From Fictibacillus barbaricus (GTDB lineage Bacteria; Bacillota; Bacilli; Bacillales; Fictibacillaceae): 64,000 nt of DNA. Of this stretch, positions 32,401 through 41,176 are shown in pieces (the stretch's first letter is position 1; each line of letters begins with the position of its first letter). The stretch lies in NCBI RefSeq assembly GCF_014635025.1, contig NZ_BMCE01000002.1:868001-932000 (forward strand). Reading direction: 5' to 3'. The notes under the pieces are model-generated. The model did not search any database. It saw only the letters and a program-made list of their open reading frames with translations, and was not told the origin of the DNA. The position numbers and the translations under genes were made by a program.

Positions 32401-32571
32401 TTACGCACTTTCCTTTTCCTTTTTCTTTGCTGTTTTTCTACGCTTTCGTTTCTTCTTTTTTTCCAGCTCTTCTTTTTTTGCTTTGTTTTTTGCACGCCTT
32501 CTCATCTCTTCATAGATCCTGACACACAGGGTCGCGAAGCTTATAAGAAGTGCCATAATCTTATATGCCAT
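32401..32571 (-). CDS. Small membrane protein with a basic tail
   Basis: 56 residues: one hydrophobic segment (YKIMALLISFATLCVRIY) followed by an extreme Lys/Arg tail (RRRAKNKAKKEELEKKKKR and beyond). It is 39 bp after the intracellular protease gene on the same strand and before a terminator, so it may be co-transcribed. The Shine-Dalgarno is poor. The function is unknown; such tails can bind nucleic acid or acidic lipid. Confidence 0.5.
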   Translation of the reverse strand: MAYKIMALLISFATLCVRIYEEMRRRAKNKAKKEELEKKKKRKRRKTAKKKEKESA

Positions 32572-32610
32572 CCTCAAACACGCCCTTCCTTCCTAAGAAA
32601 CGGGCAGATT

Positions 32611-33612
32611 TTAAGATTCTGACTCTTTCGCTGCAGCCGTTTCAATAGGAGTTCTCATCACTCTAAACATCTCCTTTTCACACACTGCCTTTTCTTGAGC
32701 GTTCAGTACCAGCAATCCGTTTCCTTCCGCCTTCTTCGTCAACCCGATGCTTAGTGTATTTTTTACAAGCTGGGCATAAACTTCAGCTTCAGATAGTTCA
32801 CGGCCGAACAATTTTTCTTCACGTTCAATTAATAAGGCAGCAGCACCAGAAACGTGCGGTGTTGCCATAGAAGTTCCGGACAGCTTGGCATATTTATTTC
32901 CAGGATAAGTTGAAATAACATCAACGCCTGGGGCTACAAGATCAATCTCATCATTCGTATTTGAAAAAGGAGCAAGCTTCATTTTAGAGTCTACTGCACC
33001 AACTTGTACCACTTCTTTATACGCTCCAGGATAAGCATGTTCATTTGTATTCTCTTTGTTGTCCCCCTCATTTCCAGCCGCACAAACCACAAGTACATCT
33101 TCTAAAACAGCGCGTTGAACAGCTTCATGAAGCTCAGGAACATCAGTCGGACCGCCTAGAGACATCGAGATTACACGTACTCGTTCTCCGTTCTCTCCCC
33201 GCCATTTTACAGAATAATCAATGGCATCAATAATTCCTTGATACGAGCCGCCGCCATCTTTTCCAAGCACCCTGCAGATTAAGAGTTTCACATCTGGTGC
33301 CACACCCGCAACTCCCGCGTTATTTAAGGTAGCTGCAATTGTACCCGCCACGTGTGTACCATGATAATGCGCATCACTATAATCATCTGCATCACCATCT
33401 ACAAAATTTCTTCCTCCTGCAATTCGGTTTGCAAGTTCCGGATGACTTGAATCACAGCCTGTATCAAGTACAGCAACGACAACACTATTGCCTTTTTCGC
33501 CTTCACGCCAGAAAGCAGGTGCGTTAATCATCTCAACCCCATATGGAATTTCTTCTTTTGAGACTTCTAATACCTCTTCAAGGACAAAAGGGATTAAACA
33601 AACTTCACTCAT
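32611..33612 (-). CDS. Intracellular subtilisin-type serine protease
   Basis: 333 residues with no signal peptide. The short N-terminal extension holds the LIPF motif (6-9), equivalent to the LIPY/F element that keeps intracellular subtilisins inactive until cleaved. The triad is Asp50 (VLDTGCD), His84 (HGTHVAG) and Ser248 (GTSMATPH), with Asn181 as the oxyanion residue. It matches the IspA family, which degrades cytosolic protein in stationary phase. The start is ATG behind AAGGAGG. Confidence 0.92.
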   Translation of the reverse strand: MSEVCLIPFVLEEVLEVSKEEIPYGVEMINAPAFWREGEKGNSVVVAVLDTGCDSSHPELANRIAGGRNFVDGDADDYSDAHYHGTHVAGTIAATLNNAGVAGVAPDVKLLICRVLGKDGGGSYQGIIDAIDYSVKWRGENGERVRVISMSLGGPTDVPELHEAVQRAVLEDVLVVCAAGNEGDNKENTNEHAYPGAYKEVVQVGAVDSKMKLAPFSNTNDEIDLVAPGVDVISTYPGNKYAKLSGTSMATPHVSGAAALLIEREEKLFGRELSEAEVYAQLVKNTLSIGLTKKAEGNGLLVLNAQEKAVCEKEMFRVMRTPIETAAAKESES

Positions 33613-33938
33613 GATTTTTTACCTCCTTTTTATTTAAAAGAATAGTGTTAATCATTATCGAGCTTTGGATGATTTGGTATAGCAGTGGAATAAAAGACAG
33701 GAAACGGAACCTCCTTTCTTATCGTGAGTTTACTCTAAGAAATAAAGATTCTAGATGGAGGGGTTGTATATCAATTCTACCAGACTGTTAAATGTTGCCT
33801 CAAGTCCTGACTTTAAAAATAAGGCATTAAGTCTACATCGACATTTTATGCAAGGCGAACGTACGTCCTTATTCTTATGTGTTGCCATGTTTCGACAACG
33901 TTTACTAGTCTATTAAAACTATCTAGATAAAAAGAAAA

Positions 33939-33972
33939 CTCTCAAGACTGGACGTATATCCAACCTTGAGAG
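33939..33972 (-). terminator. Terminator after the secreted subtilisin
   Basis: CTCTCAAG (33939-33946) pairs with CTTGAGAG (33965-33972) with an inner TGGA/TCCA stem, followed by TTTTCTTTTT on the reverse strand. Confidence 0.8.
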
Positions 33973-33995
33973 AAACATTTCTTAAAGATTAATGA

Positions 33996-35156
33996 TTAAT
34001 AACGAACAGCATCCGCTGCGTTTACACGGCCTTTAGAGTAATATGAACCTGTTCCCGGAACATAATCCGCTGTGTTCTCGATCGCTGCACGGATATTAGC
34101 TGCGCTGCGTCCCTGTGAAGCTAATAATCCAGCAATCCCTGCAACTAGCGGACAAGCCATTGAAGTACCAGACATGTATGCATAACCACTGTTACGAACA
34201 GTAGAAGCAATGTCTACACCAGGAGCTGCAACATCAACCCAAGATCCATAGTTAGAGAAAGAAGCTCTGTTATCATTACGGTCAGTTGCTGCTACTGCAA
34301 TCGCACCAGAGTAGTAAGCTGGGTAGCTAGGTGCAGAGGTGTTTTCGTTACCTGCGGCAACGACTACAACAGACCCTTTAGAAACTGCATAGTTTACAGC
34401 GTTTTGCAGAGAAGTTGATCCGCTTGGTCCACCAAGGCTTAATGAAACTACTTTTGCACCTGAATCAACAGCGTGGTAGATTCCATTTGCGATGTCATCT
34501 AGAGATCCGCTTCCGTTAGCATCAAGCACACGAACAGCGTAGATCGATACGTTAGGTGCCATACCTGCAATTCCTCTTGCATTGTTCGTTTGAGCAGCTG
34601 CGATACCCGCTGCGTGAGTTCCATGGTCATGACGGTCCATTGGATCCCAGTCATTGTCTACATAGTCATATCCTTTGATAACTTTTCCTGCTAGGTCCGG
34701 ATGGTTGTAGTCAACACCTGTGTCAAGAATAGCAATTTTTGTAGAAGATGAACCGCGCGTGATGTCCCAAGCAGATTGTGCGCTAACTTTTTGCGGTGCA
34801 TACTGCACTCCGTTTGAGAAATACGTATCATTTGGTGTCCACGAAGCATGGTATGTATAGTTTGGCTCCGCATACTCTACATCTCCACTCGCTTCATATT
34901 CTGCAATAGCTGCTTCTACGTTTCCATCTTTAACTTTAATAACGTGGAACTTAGGTGTTTTTTCCTTCACTTCGTCTTTGGCTTTCATCGCTAAAGATTT
35001 TGCTTTTGAGTCAGAAACGTTATCTTTAAATTTTACGATAATTTCTTGAGGTGTAACGTTCGCTTTCACTTCTGTACTTTTTGCGGCTGCCGCTGGTGAT
35101 GCGAGAGATACTACTAATGGTAAAACTGCTGCCATAGTGGCAATTTTCTTGATCAT
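33996..35156 (-). CDS. Secreted subtilisin precursor
   Basis: 386-residue pre-pro-enzyme. A signal peptide (1 to about 25, ending AAAA), an I9 inhibitor propeptide (about 36-100, VKFKDNVSDSKAKSLA to YAEPNY) and the S8 catalytic domain with Asp145, His178, Asn270 and Ser332. It resembles thermitase/Ak.1-type subtilisins. The usual His four residues after the catalytic Ser (GTSMATPHVAG) is Leu336 here (GTSMACPLVAG). It probably degrades extracellular protein. ATG with GGAG upstream; own terminator. Confidence 0.92.
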   Translation of the reverse strand: MIKKIATMAAVLPLVVSLASPAAAAKSTEVKANVTPQEIIVKFKDNVSDSKAKSLAMKAKDEVKEKTPKFHVIKVKDGNVEAAIAEYEASGDVEYAEPNYTYHASWTPNDTYFSNGVQYAPQKVSAQSAWDITRGSSSTKIAILDTGVDYNHPDLAGKVIKGYDYVDNDWDPMDRHDHGTHAAGIAAAQTNNARGIAGMAPNVSIYAVRVLDANGSGSLDDIANGIYHAVDSGAKVVSLSLGGPSGSTSLQNAVNYAVSKGSVVVVAAGNENTSAPSYPAYYSGAIAVAATDRNDNRASFSNYGSWVDVAAPGVDIASTVRNSGYAYMSGTSMACPLVAGIAGLLASQGRSAANIRAAIENTADYVPGTGSYYSKGRVNAADAVRY

Positions 35157-35457
35157 TTACTTCACTCCTCTAATTTGGTGTTGAACTACAATTTCTAATA
35201 TAGAGGGGAATTAACAGAAAATAAACAAAAATTTTACTATTCTAGCAAAAACAAATAGATTCTACTAAATTTTAAAAGTTTTGACTTAAATTAGTAAAAA
35301 GGTCATTCTTTCACTTCATTTTTTATTGAATCTTTCTTCATCTAGACGTAGATAAGACCTAGTACGAAACGAGATAATTTGTAAATCAAAATGGTTCAAT
35401 ATTTAAATTTCTGATAAAAGGAATATCTAAGGAAGAAACCAACGATTTGAGAGATAA

Positions 35458-35697
35458 TCTAATGTTAAAAGTCCAGTGTTTAGTGATCCAGAGCGCAACG
35501 CTTCAGTACCTTATGGCATCCACTATCATAATGGTAAGCTTTATGAAAATCATGGGGAGCACGGAGAACCCGCACTGTTTTTAATTGACGACCAGATGAG
35601 GGTCCTTTACTTTGATATTCAAACAGGTCTATTTGGAAGGCCCACGCCTGATGATTTACGAACAACGATTAAATACATTAAGAAAATAGTAAAATAA
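35458..35697 (+). pseudogene. C-terminal remnant of a peroxiredoxin-like gene
   Basis: An open stretch codes VKSPVFSDPERNASVPYGI, ALFLIDDQMRVLYFDIQTGLFGRPT and a terminal helix, i.e. the second half of an AhpC/TSA-type thioredoxin-fold protein. The first half with the peroxidatic Cys is missing. The frame opens after a TAA at 35455, and GTG 35476 has no ribosome-binding site. It is read as a 5'-truncated pseudogene. Confidence 0.6.
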
Positions 35698-35705
35698 AGT
35701 GAAGA

Positions 35706-35737
35706 ACGGAGTGAGGCATAGGATAGCCACACTCCGT
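35706..35737 (+). terminator. Terminator after the peroxiredoxin remnant
   Basis: ACGGAGTG (35706-35713) pairs with CACTCCGT (35730-35737), followed by TTT; it survives from the broken gene. Confidence 0.6.
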
Positions 35738-35768
35738 TTTGCTAAAAAGATAATGTGTTTTCGTTTCA

Positions 35769-36221
35769 CTACTCCTCTTCCCCGCCAACGAAATAGTCAT
35801 TTTTCCGATAAGACAATGCACTTACATGAGCGACAAGATCTTTTTCGCTCTCAACCCTCACCTCATACCAGGAGGTTCGATGATTTCGCTTAATTTCAGT
35901 AGCTATTGCTTTAATTTTCTCCCCCTTTTGGCAAGCGGCTAAATACCCGATGTTTACCGAAAGCCCTACCGAGGTTTTTCCGTATGAATTACAGGCAACC
36001 GCAAATACAAAGTCAGCAATTGCAAAAAGTGCTGCACCATGTGCAGTACCATGAGCGTTCAGCATATTTTCCGTTATTGTCATCTCGGCTGTTGCTGTTC
36101 CAGGTCCGATCTCTATTAACTCGATCCCTAACCATTGAGCAAACGTATCTCTTTTGAGCTTTGCTTGAATCTCCTCTGCGTATTGATAATGGAGTTCCGT
36201 GTCATCTCGTTTTATTCTCAA
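35769..36221 (-). CDS. PaaI-type hotdog thioesterase
   Basis: 150 residues of the hotdog fold with the PaaI-family block NMLNAHGTAHGAALFAIADFVFAVACNS (catalytic Asp in the long helix) and VGLSVNIGYLAACQKGEKI. It hydrolyses acyl- or phenylacyl-CoA thioesters. No phenylacetate genes are nearby. TTG 36221 was chosen because AGAGGTG lies seven bases upstream; GTG 36230 overlaps that signal. Confidence 0.82.
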   Translation of the reverse strand: MRIKRDDTELHYQYAEEIQAKLKRDTFAQWLGIELIEIGPGTATAEMTITENMLNAHGTAHGAALFAIADFVFAVACNSYGKTSVGLSVNIGYLAACQKGEKIKAIATEIKRNHRTSWYEVRVESEKDLVAHVSALSYRKNDYFVGGEEE

Positions 36222-36352
36222 TTCAATCACCTCTTATAAGAAATTCCTTTTGTATCTGTAAATCCCCTTCTTCCCCTTATTTTCTTAGCTTTTCAATTAA
36301 CAATGTACGAAATAAACGTTTCAATACTTATCCCAAATCTTTACCACAATAT

Positions 36353-36383
36353 AAAAAAGACCATCTGCACCATGCAAATGATC
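36353..36383 (-). terminator. Terminator after the methyltransferase remnant
   Basis: GACCATCTGCA (36359-36369) pairs with TGCAAATGATC (36373-36383) with G:U wobbles; TTTTTT follows on the reverse strand. Confidence 0.65.
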
Positions 36384-36393
36384 CTATCTTTTG

Positions 36394-36745
36394 TTATTTA
36401 GTTGCTTCAAAAACAAAACTCTGCCTTGCATGAGTGGGTTTTTTACCATATTCAAAATCAGCACTAATCGATACATTCCTAAAACCGATACTTTCCATGA
36501 TTAGTTTTAGCTCTTCAATTCCGTACCAACGGATGGCAAAACGCTGAAGCTCCGTTTGAATCAAACTTCCTTTACGCCATTTTTCATATTTCAAATAAGA
36601 TACTTTGTACTGTTCAAAAAAGTTTACATCTACAAGTTTATCTTCCATCGTAATGATATCTCCGTTTGGACAATCAACGGTTAATGTTCGGAGTACCTTT
36701 CCTGCTTCAAAATTTTCTGTTGGAAGAAAAATATCTAATAAAAGG
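36394..36745 (-). pseudogene. C-terminal half of a SAM methyltransferase
   Basis: The reverse strand is open from 36745 to 36394 and reads LDIFLPTENFEAGKVLRTL, then KYEKWRKGSLIQTELQRFAIRWYGIEELKLIMESIGF. This is the C-terminal half of a class I methyltransferase of the ubiE/smtA type. The SAM-binding half is absent: a stop and the permease terminator occupy its place. ATG 36648 could start an 84-residue peptide but lacks a good Shine-Dalgarno. Confidence 0.65.
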
Positions 36746-36780
36746 GGTCAGATACTTGTAATAACAGTACCTGATCCCCC
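36744..36780 (-). terminator. Terminator after the amino-acid permease
   Basis: GGGG-TCAGATACT pairs with AGTACCTGATCCCC around TGTAATAAC; the reverse strand continues CTTTTATT. It abuts the truncation point of the methyltransferase remnant. Confidence 0.75.
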
Positions 36781-36789
36781 AATTTTTAA

Positions 36790-38181
36790 TTAAACGGCAG
36801 ATTCTTTTGTTTTAACTGAAGCTGATGTTGATGTTGTGTTTTTCTTTTTCAATATAAAGTAAGAACTAACCACTAATACGGTGATGAGCAATGTCAGGAA
36901 CAGCTGTGAACGCATGGACTCAATGAACGCCATCGAGACAAGAATGACTAGTATACTAGCAATCGTAAAATATGAAAGCCCCGGAAACAGCCACATTTTC
37001 ATCTCTAGCTTTTCACCTTTCCCCTCCATTCGCTTTCTGATCACAATGTGTGAAATGGCAATGGCTAAATACACTAGTAATGCGATAGCCCCTGATGCAT
37101 TAATCAAAAACATAAACATCTTATCCGGTGAGACAAAATTAAAGATCGCACAAATATAAGCAACCACAGTTCCAATCCAAACCGCACGCGTAGGTACTCC
37201 TTGCTTGTTCAGCTTAAGGAAGGCACGAGGCGCATCACCTCTTTGAGCAAGTGAAAAAATCATCCTTGAATTGGTGTACAGAGCTGAATTCAAGCAAGAA
37301 AGTACTGATGTTAATACCACTAGATTCATGATAAACGAAGCACTTGGGATGCCTATCAAATCTAGCATGGTAACGTATGGGCTTTTTAAAGCAGTCGTTG
37401 AATCCCATGGCAGCAATGTAACGAGTATGGCTACAGAACCAATGTAAAAAATCAGGATCCGCCAAACGACACTTTTAATGGCTATTTTAATGGTTTTCTT
37501 CGGATCTTCTGACTCACCTGCAGCAATTGCTGCAATTTCAGCACCAAAATAGGCAAAAATAACAGTCGCAACACCAAGAAAAATGGAACTTATTCCATTC
37601 GGCGAAAAGCCCCCATTCCCAAACAAGTTAGAAGTACCAGGCGATTCGACTCCCGGAAAAATATTCAAGATTATGGATAGACCAATCCCCATGAAGACGG
37701 TAATGGCAATAATTTTAATGAGTGCAAACCAATATTCAAATTCACCGAACGATTTAACCGAAAATATATTCGTAAGCGTTAACAAAAATGTCAGGATAAG
37801 GCTCCATGCCCAAATTGGGATAGATGGCATCCATTCATGAGCGATCGCCCCTCCGGCAACAGCTTCTATCGCGATAACGATCACCCAGAAGAACCAATAC
37901 AGCCAGCCAATGGTATAACCAGCCCATGGCCCGATCGCTTCCCTGGCGTATGTGGCAAATGAACCGCTATCGGGATTCTGGGCAGCCATCTCCCCCAGCA
38001 TTCGCATCAGAAAGACAACTAGCAAGCCTGCAAATGCATACGATAGAACTGCACTTGGGCCTGTTGTATTAATAACAGAACCAGCTCCTACAAATAAACC
38101 TGCACCAATAATTCCTCCTAGAGAAATCATTGTAATATGCCTTGTTTTTAATTGTTTCTGAAGCCCCTCTTTATTTTCCAA
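36790..38181 (-). CDS. Amino-acid permease, GabP-like (APC family)
   Basis: 463 residues, 12 predicted helices. It starts QKQLKTRHITMISLGGIIGAGLFVGAGS, the APC signature, and contains GEMAAQNPDSGSFATYAREAIGPWAGYTIGWLYW and GESEDPKKTIKIAIKSV. These are typical of the AAT/GabP subgroup that imports GABA or other amino acids by proton symport. As the last gene of the aminotransferase-dehydrogenase-permease set, it probably imports the substrate of that pathway. The gap to the dehydrogenase gene is 87 bp. Confidence 0.85.
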   Translation of the reverse strand: MENKEGLQKQLKTRHITMISLGGIIGAGLFVGAGSVINTTGPSAVLSYAFAGLLVVFLMRMLGEMAAQNPDSGSFATYAREAIGPWAGYTIGWLYWFFWVIVIAIEAVAGGAIAHEWMPSIPIWAWSLILTFLLTLTNIFSVKSFGEFEYWFALIKIIAITVFMGIGLSIILNIFPGVESPGTSNLFGNGGFSPNGISSIFLGVATVIFAYFGAEIAAIAAGESEDPKKTIKIAIKSVVWRILIFYIGSVAILVTLLPWDSTTALKSPYVTMLDLIGIPSASFIMNLVVLTSVLSCLNSALYTNSRMIFSLAQRGDAPRAFLKLNKQGVPTRAVWIGTVVAYICAIFNFVSPDKMFMFLINASGAIALLVYLAIAISHIVIRKRMEGKGEKLEMKMWLFPGLSYFTIASILVILVSMAFIESMRSQLFLTLLITVLVVSSYFILKKKNTTSTSASVKTKESAV

Positions 38182-38224
38182 TATTATTTCGCCTCCTTGT
38201 TGTAGTCGTTCTTATAAACCGTGA

Positions 38225-38256
38225 CTGTCCAACACGCTGTATTCAACAGCGGACAG
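38225..38256. other. Intercistronic hairpin
   Basis: CTGTCC...GCTGT pairs with ACAGC-GGACAG, with a 5-nt bulge on one side, between the dehydrogenase and permease genes. No T-run follows, so it is more likely a processing or stability element than a terminator. Confidence 0.4.
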
Positions 38257-38268
38257 GCAAAGAGATCG

Positions 38269-39651
38269 TTAAAGTCCGATTGAGATGTATTTCACTTCCA
38301 GGTATTCTTCAATGCCGATCTGGCTGCCTTCACGCCCCAGCCCGCTTTGCTTCATGCCACCGAATGGAGCTTGCGCTACAGAAGGAAGGGCATCATTTAA
38401 TCCTACTATGCCGTACTCCAGCTGATCAGTAATCGTAAATGCCTGGCTCAAGTTTTCTGTATACACATAAGCAGCCAATCCATACGGTGTGTTGTTTGCC
38501 CGTCCGATAACCTCTTCTGCTGTTTTGAAGGTAGCGATTGGAGCAAGCGGCCCAAAAGTTTCCTCGTTCATGCACAGCATATCGTCGGTAGCATTTGTGA
38601 TAACTGCAGGATTCATGAAGTATCCTCTACTGTTTTCCAGCGTCTCACCCCCGTAGGCAAGTGTGCCGCCTTTTTCGATTGCATCATCAAGGTGCTTTTT
38701 TACTTTTTCAACCGCATTCGAATCAATAAGCGGTCCGATATCTGTTCCTTCATCTGCGCCATTGCCTACTTTTAAGTTGGAAACCGCTTTAACAAAAGCG
38801 GCACTAAAAGGAGCTGCAATGCTTTCATGAACATATACCCGGTTCGTACAGACACACGTTTGGCCTGCGTTCCTGTATTTTGAAGCAAGAAGCCCGTGTA
38901 CAGCTTTTTGTATATCTGCATCTTCCATTACGATAAATGGTGCATGGCCGCCCAGCTCAAGAGATATCTTTTTTACAGTATCTGCGGCCTTTCTCATCAG
39001 CAGCTTGCCAACTTCAGTAGATCCAGTAAACGAGATTTTGCGTACGCGTGTATCTTTCATCCATGCATCACCAATCTCTGCGGCATCGCCAGTTATCACC
39101 TGAAGCACACCTTTTGGTATTCCCGCTTCCTCAGCTAGTTCAGCTAGTTTAATAGCAGTCAGCGGCGTTTGTTCTGCCGGCTTCACCACTGCTGTACAGC
39201 CTGATGCTAAAGCAGGTGCAACTTTTCTCGTAATCATCGCTGCCGGGAAATTCCATGGAGTAATCGCTGCAATGACACCTACTGGTACCTTTTGCACAAG
39301 AATCCGTTTGTCCGGATGTGAAGCAGGGATGGTTTGTCCGTAAATACGTTTTCCTTCCTCAGCAAACCAAGAAATAAAGCTGTTTGCGTATGTGATCTCT
39401 CCAATTGCTTCTTTTAACGGCTTTCCTTGTTCTTTCGTCATCAATCTCGCGAGATCTTCAGTCGATTGTTCGATTAACTGGTGCCACTTCATTAATAAGG
39501 AGCTTCTCTCTCCGGCCGTTTTTTTGGACCAATCTTTAAAAGCTTCATGGGCACGGTCTACAGCTTCAGCTGCTTCTTTACCTCCGCTGTAAGGCACAGT
39601 AGAAACAATGTCTCCATTTGCCGGATTTAATACTTCGATAATTGGGTTCAT
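38269..39651 (-). CDS. gabD: Succinate-semialdehyde dehydrogenase-type aldehyde dehydrogenase
   Basis: 460 residues of the aldehyde dehydrogenase superfamily. Catalytic Cys266 lies in NAGQTCVCTNR and Glu232 in LELGGHAPF; the NAD(P) region is ITPWNFPAAM and FTGSTEVGK. The C-terminus GGMKQSGLGREGSQIGIEEYLEVKYISIGL is typical of GabD. It oxidises succinate semialdehyde or a related semialdehyde from the aminotransferase 18 bp upstream. A second Cys (268) beside the catalytic one is a usual GabD trait. Confidence 0.88.
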   Translation of the reverse strand: MNPIIEVLNPANGDIVSTVPYSGGKEAAEAVDRAHEAFKDWSKKTAGERSSLLMKWHQLIEQSTEDLARLMTKEQGKPLKEAIGEITYANSFISWFAEEGKRIYGQTIPASHPDKRILVQKVPVGVIAAITPWNFPAAMITRKVAPALASGCTAVVKPAEQTPLTAIKLAELAEEAGIPKGVLQVITGDAAEIGDAWMKDTRVRKISFTGSTEVGKLLMRKAADTVKKISLELGGHAPFIVMEDADIQKAVHGLLASKYRNAGQTCVCTNRVYVHESIAAPFSAAFVKAVSNLKVGNGADEGTDIGPLIDSNAVEKVKKHLDDAIEKGGTLAYGGETLENSRGYFMNPAVITNATDDMLCMNEETFGPLAPIATFKTAEEVIGRANNTPYGLAAYVYTENLSQAFTITDQLEYGIVGLNDALPSVAQAPFGGMKQSGLGREGSQIGIEEYLEVKYISIGL

Positions 39652-39669
39652 GTGATCACTCCTTGTTGT

Positions 39670-41007
39670 TTACAATGCAGACGTTGTGGCAACAGTTTTT
39701 TCAACTGCCAAAATGGCATCATTTAAAATTTCGATGAGTTCCTTGATCTCACCCTGGTTTATTGTAAGAGGCGGGGCAAATACAACAGTGTCCTGCTGAT
39801 CAAACACGACCGAACGGCAGATCAGCCCTCTTTTTGCAGCTTCGGTTACAATTTTTGGAGCAAGAGGATCCTCAAAACGTTCATTGGTTTTTTTGTTTTT
39901 TACAACCTCAACCGCACCCATCAGCCCGAGTGCTCTTACATCTCCTACAATGCTTCGTTGTTTCTGCACCTGTTTAAACCCATTCAAAAGTTCAAGCCCC
40001 ATCAGCCTAGAATTTTCTATTAAATTCTCACGCTCAATGATTTCAAGGTTTTTCAATGCTACAGCACAGGCCATCGGGTGTCCGCTGTAAGTGTAGCCAT
40101 GAAGAAGTGTCCCTTCAGAAAGTTCTATTAAATCTTTGTGAATATCCTCAGAGATCATAACACCACCAAGCTGGGCATAACCGCTTGTTACCCCTTTTGC
40201 AAAGCACATCATGTCAGGAGCAACATCATAATGATCCATGCCAAAGTACGTTCCTGTTCTGCCAAAACCGGTAATGACCTCATCGGTAATGAATAAAATT
40301 CCGTACTCGTCACAGATTTTTCTAATTTCTTTGAAAAAGCCTTCCGGGGCAATGTGCAGCCCGCCGGCACCTTGAACAGGCTCTGCTATAAATGCTGCAA
40401 CAGTTTCTGGGTTTTCTGATTCAATTTTTTCACGCAGGGCTTCTGGCGAAAAATGGTCTACATAACAAAAGTCAGGAGCTAATGAATTTGTAAAATCTCT
40501 AAAAGGTTTTAAACCTGTAGCGCTCGTGGCACCCATAGCTACCCCGTGGTAGGATTTCGACCGTGAAATAATCTTCTTTCGCTCAGGCTGGCCTTTTAAA
40601 ATCCAATAATGGCGAGCCAGCTTATATGCTGTATCATTGGACTCAGAGCCGCCTGATGTAAAGAACGTTGCCGATAAATTCCCCGGTGCAATTTCAGCGA
40701 GTTTAGCGGCTAATTGAATGGCGGGTTCATTGCTAAACGTTGCAAAACAGGAGCTATAGCCAAGTGTTTTCATTTGATCGTATGCAGTCTGAGCGATCTC
40801 ATCGCGCCCGTGACCGATATTAACATTCCAAAGGGAAGATAATCCGTCTATAGCAGAGCGTCCATCCAAATCATAAAGGCGGACACCTTTCCCTTCAGTA
40901 AAAATAAATTCAGGTCCATTCTCTTGTTGTTGTTTAATTGAGGTGGTTGGATGCAAGAAATGCTTTTTATCTAGATCCGCTAGCTTTTGATAGTAGTCTT
41001 TCATCAT
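39670..41007 (-). CDS. Class III omega-amino-acid aminotransferase
   Basis: About 445 residues of PLP-dependent class III aminotransferases. It carries SSLWNVNIGHG near the N-terminus, TSGGSESNDTAYKLAR, FITDEVITGFGRTG and the PLP lysine in FAKGVTSGYAQLGG. Relatives use beta-alanine, GABA, putrescine or taurine with pyruvate. The start MMKDYYQKL near 41007 was chosen; the longer frame would include the promoter. It is the first gene of the operon behind the sigma-54 promoter at 41054-41070. Confidence 0.87.
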   Translation of the reverse strand: MMKDYYQKLADLDKKHFLHPTTSIKQQQENGPEFIFTEGKGVRLYDLDGRSAIDGLSSLWNVNIGHGRDEIAQTAYDQMKTLGYSSCFATFSNEPAIQLAAKLAEIAPGNLSATFFTSGGSESNDTAYKLARHYWILKGQPERKKIISRSKSYHGVAMGATSATGLKPFRDFTNSLAPDFCYVDHFSPEALREKIESENPETVAAFIAEPVQGAGGLHIAPEGFFKEIRKICDEYGILFITDEVITGFGRTGTYFGMDHYDVAPDMMCFAKGVTSGYAQLGGVMISEDIHKDLIELSEGTLLHGYTYSGHPMACAVALKNLEIIERENLIENSRLMGLELLNGFKQVQKQRSIVGDVRALGLMGAVEVVKNKKTNERFEDPLAPKIVTEAAKRGLICRSVVFDQQDTVVFAPPLTINQGEIKELIEILNDAILAVEKTVATTSAL

Positions 41008-41030
41008 AATCATCCTATCTGTCAATATTT

Positions 41031-41044
41031 TAAAAGCGCTTACA
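41031..41044 (-). promoter_or_regulatory. Catabolite-responsive element (cre)
   Basis: The reverse strand reads TGTAAGCGCTTTTA, 13 of 14 positions of the consensus TGNAANCGNWNNCA. It overlaps the expected start of transcription from the sigma-54 promoter, so CcpA binding would block initiation or early elongation. Confidence 0.65.
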
Positions 41045-41053
41045 TTATTGATT

Positions 41054-41070
41054 TGCAATTTCTATGCCAA
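41054..41070 (-). promoter_or_regulatory. Sigma-54 promoter of the aminotransferase operon
   Basis: The reverse strand reads TTGGCATAGAAATTGCA. The GG of the -24 element and the GC of the -12 element are 12 bp apart as required. It precedes the aminotransferase start by about 50 bp. Confidence 0.8.
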
Positions 41071-41110
41071 ACTATAAATCTAGTAAAAATAGGGTGTAAA
41101 CACAAATTTT

Positions 41111-41176
41111 GATTCAAAAATGAATCACTTAAGACCGTCTCGATTCATTAATGAATCTTTAATTCGTTTTTGAATC
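41111..41176. promoter_or_regulatory. Three activator-binding palindromes
   Basis: GATTCA-N4-TGAATC occurs perfectly at 41111-41126 and 41142-41157, and a weaker copy (AATTCG-N4-TGAATC) lies at 41161-41176 inside the end of the regulator gene. They lie about 43-108 bp upstream of the -24 element, the usual place for enhancer sites of a sigma-54 activator. Confidence 0.8.

Noticed and set aside
33755-33916. A 53-residue forward-strand ORF between the two subtilisin genes
   Set aside because: It lacks a Shine-Dalgarno, its sequence shows no family pattern, and its length is within chance for this gap.
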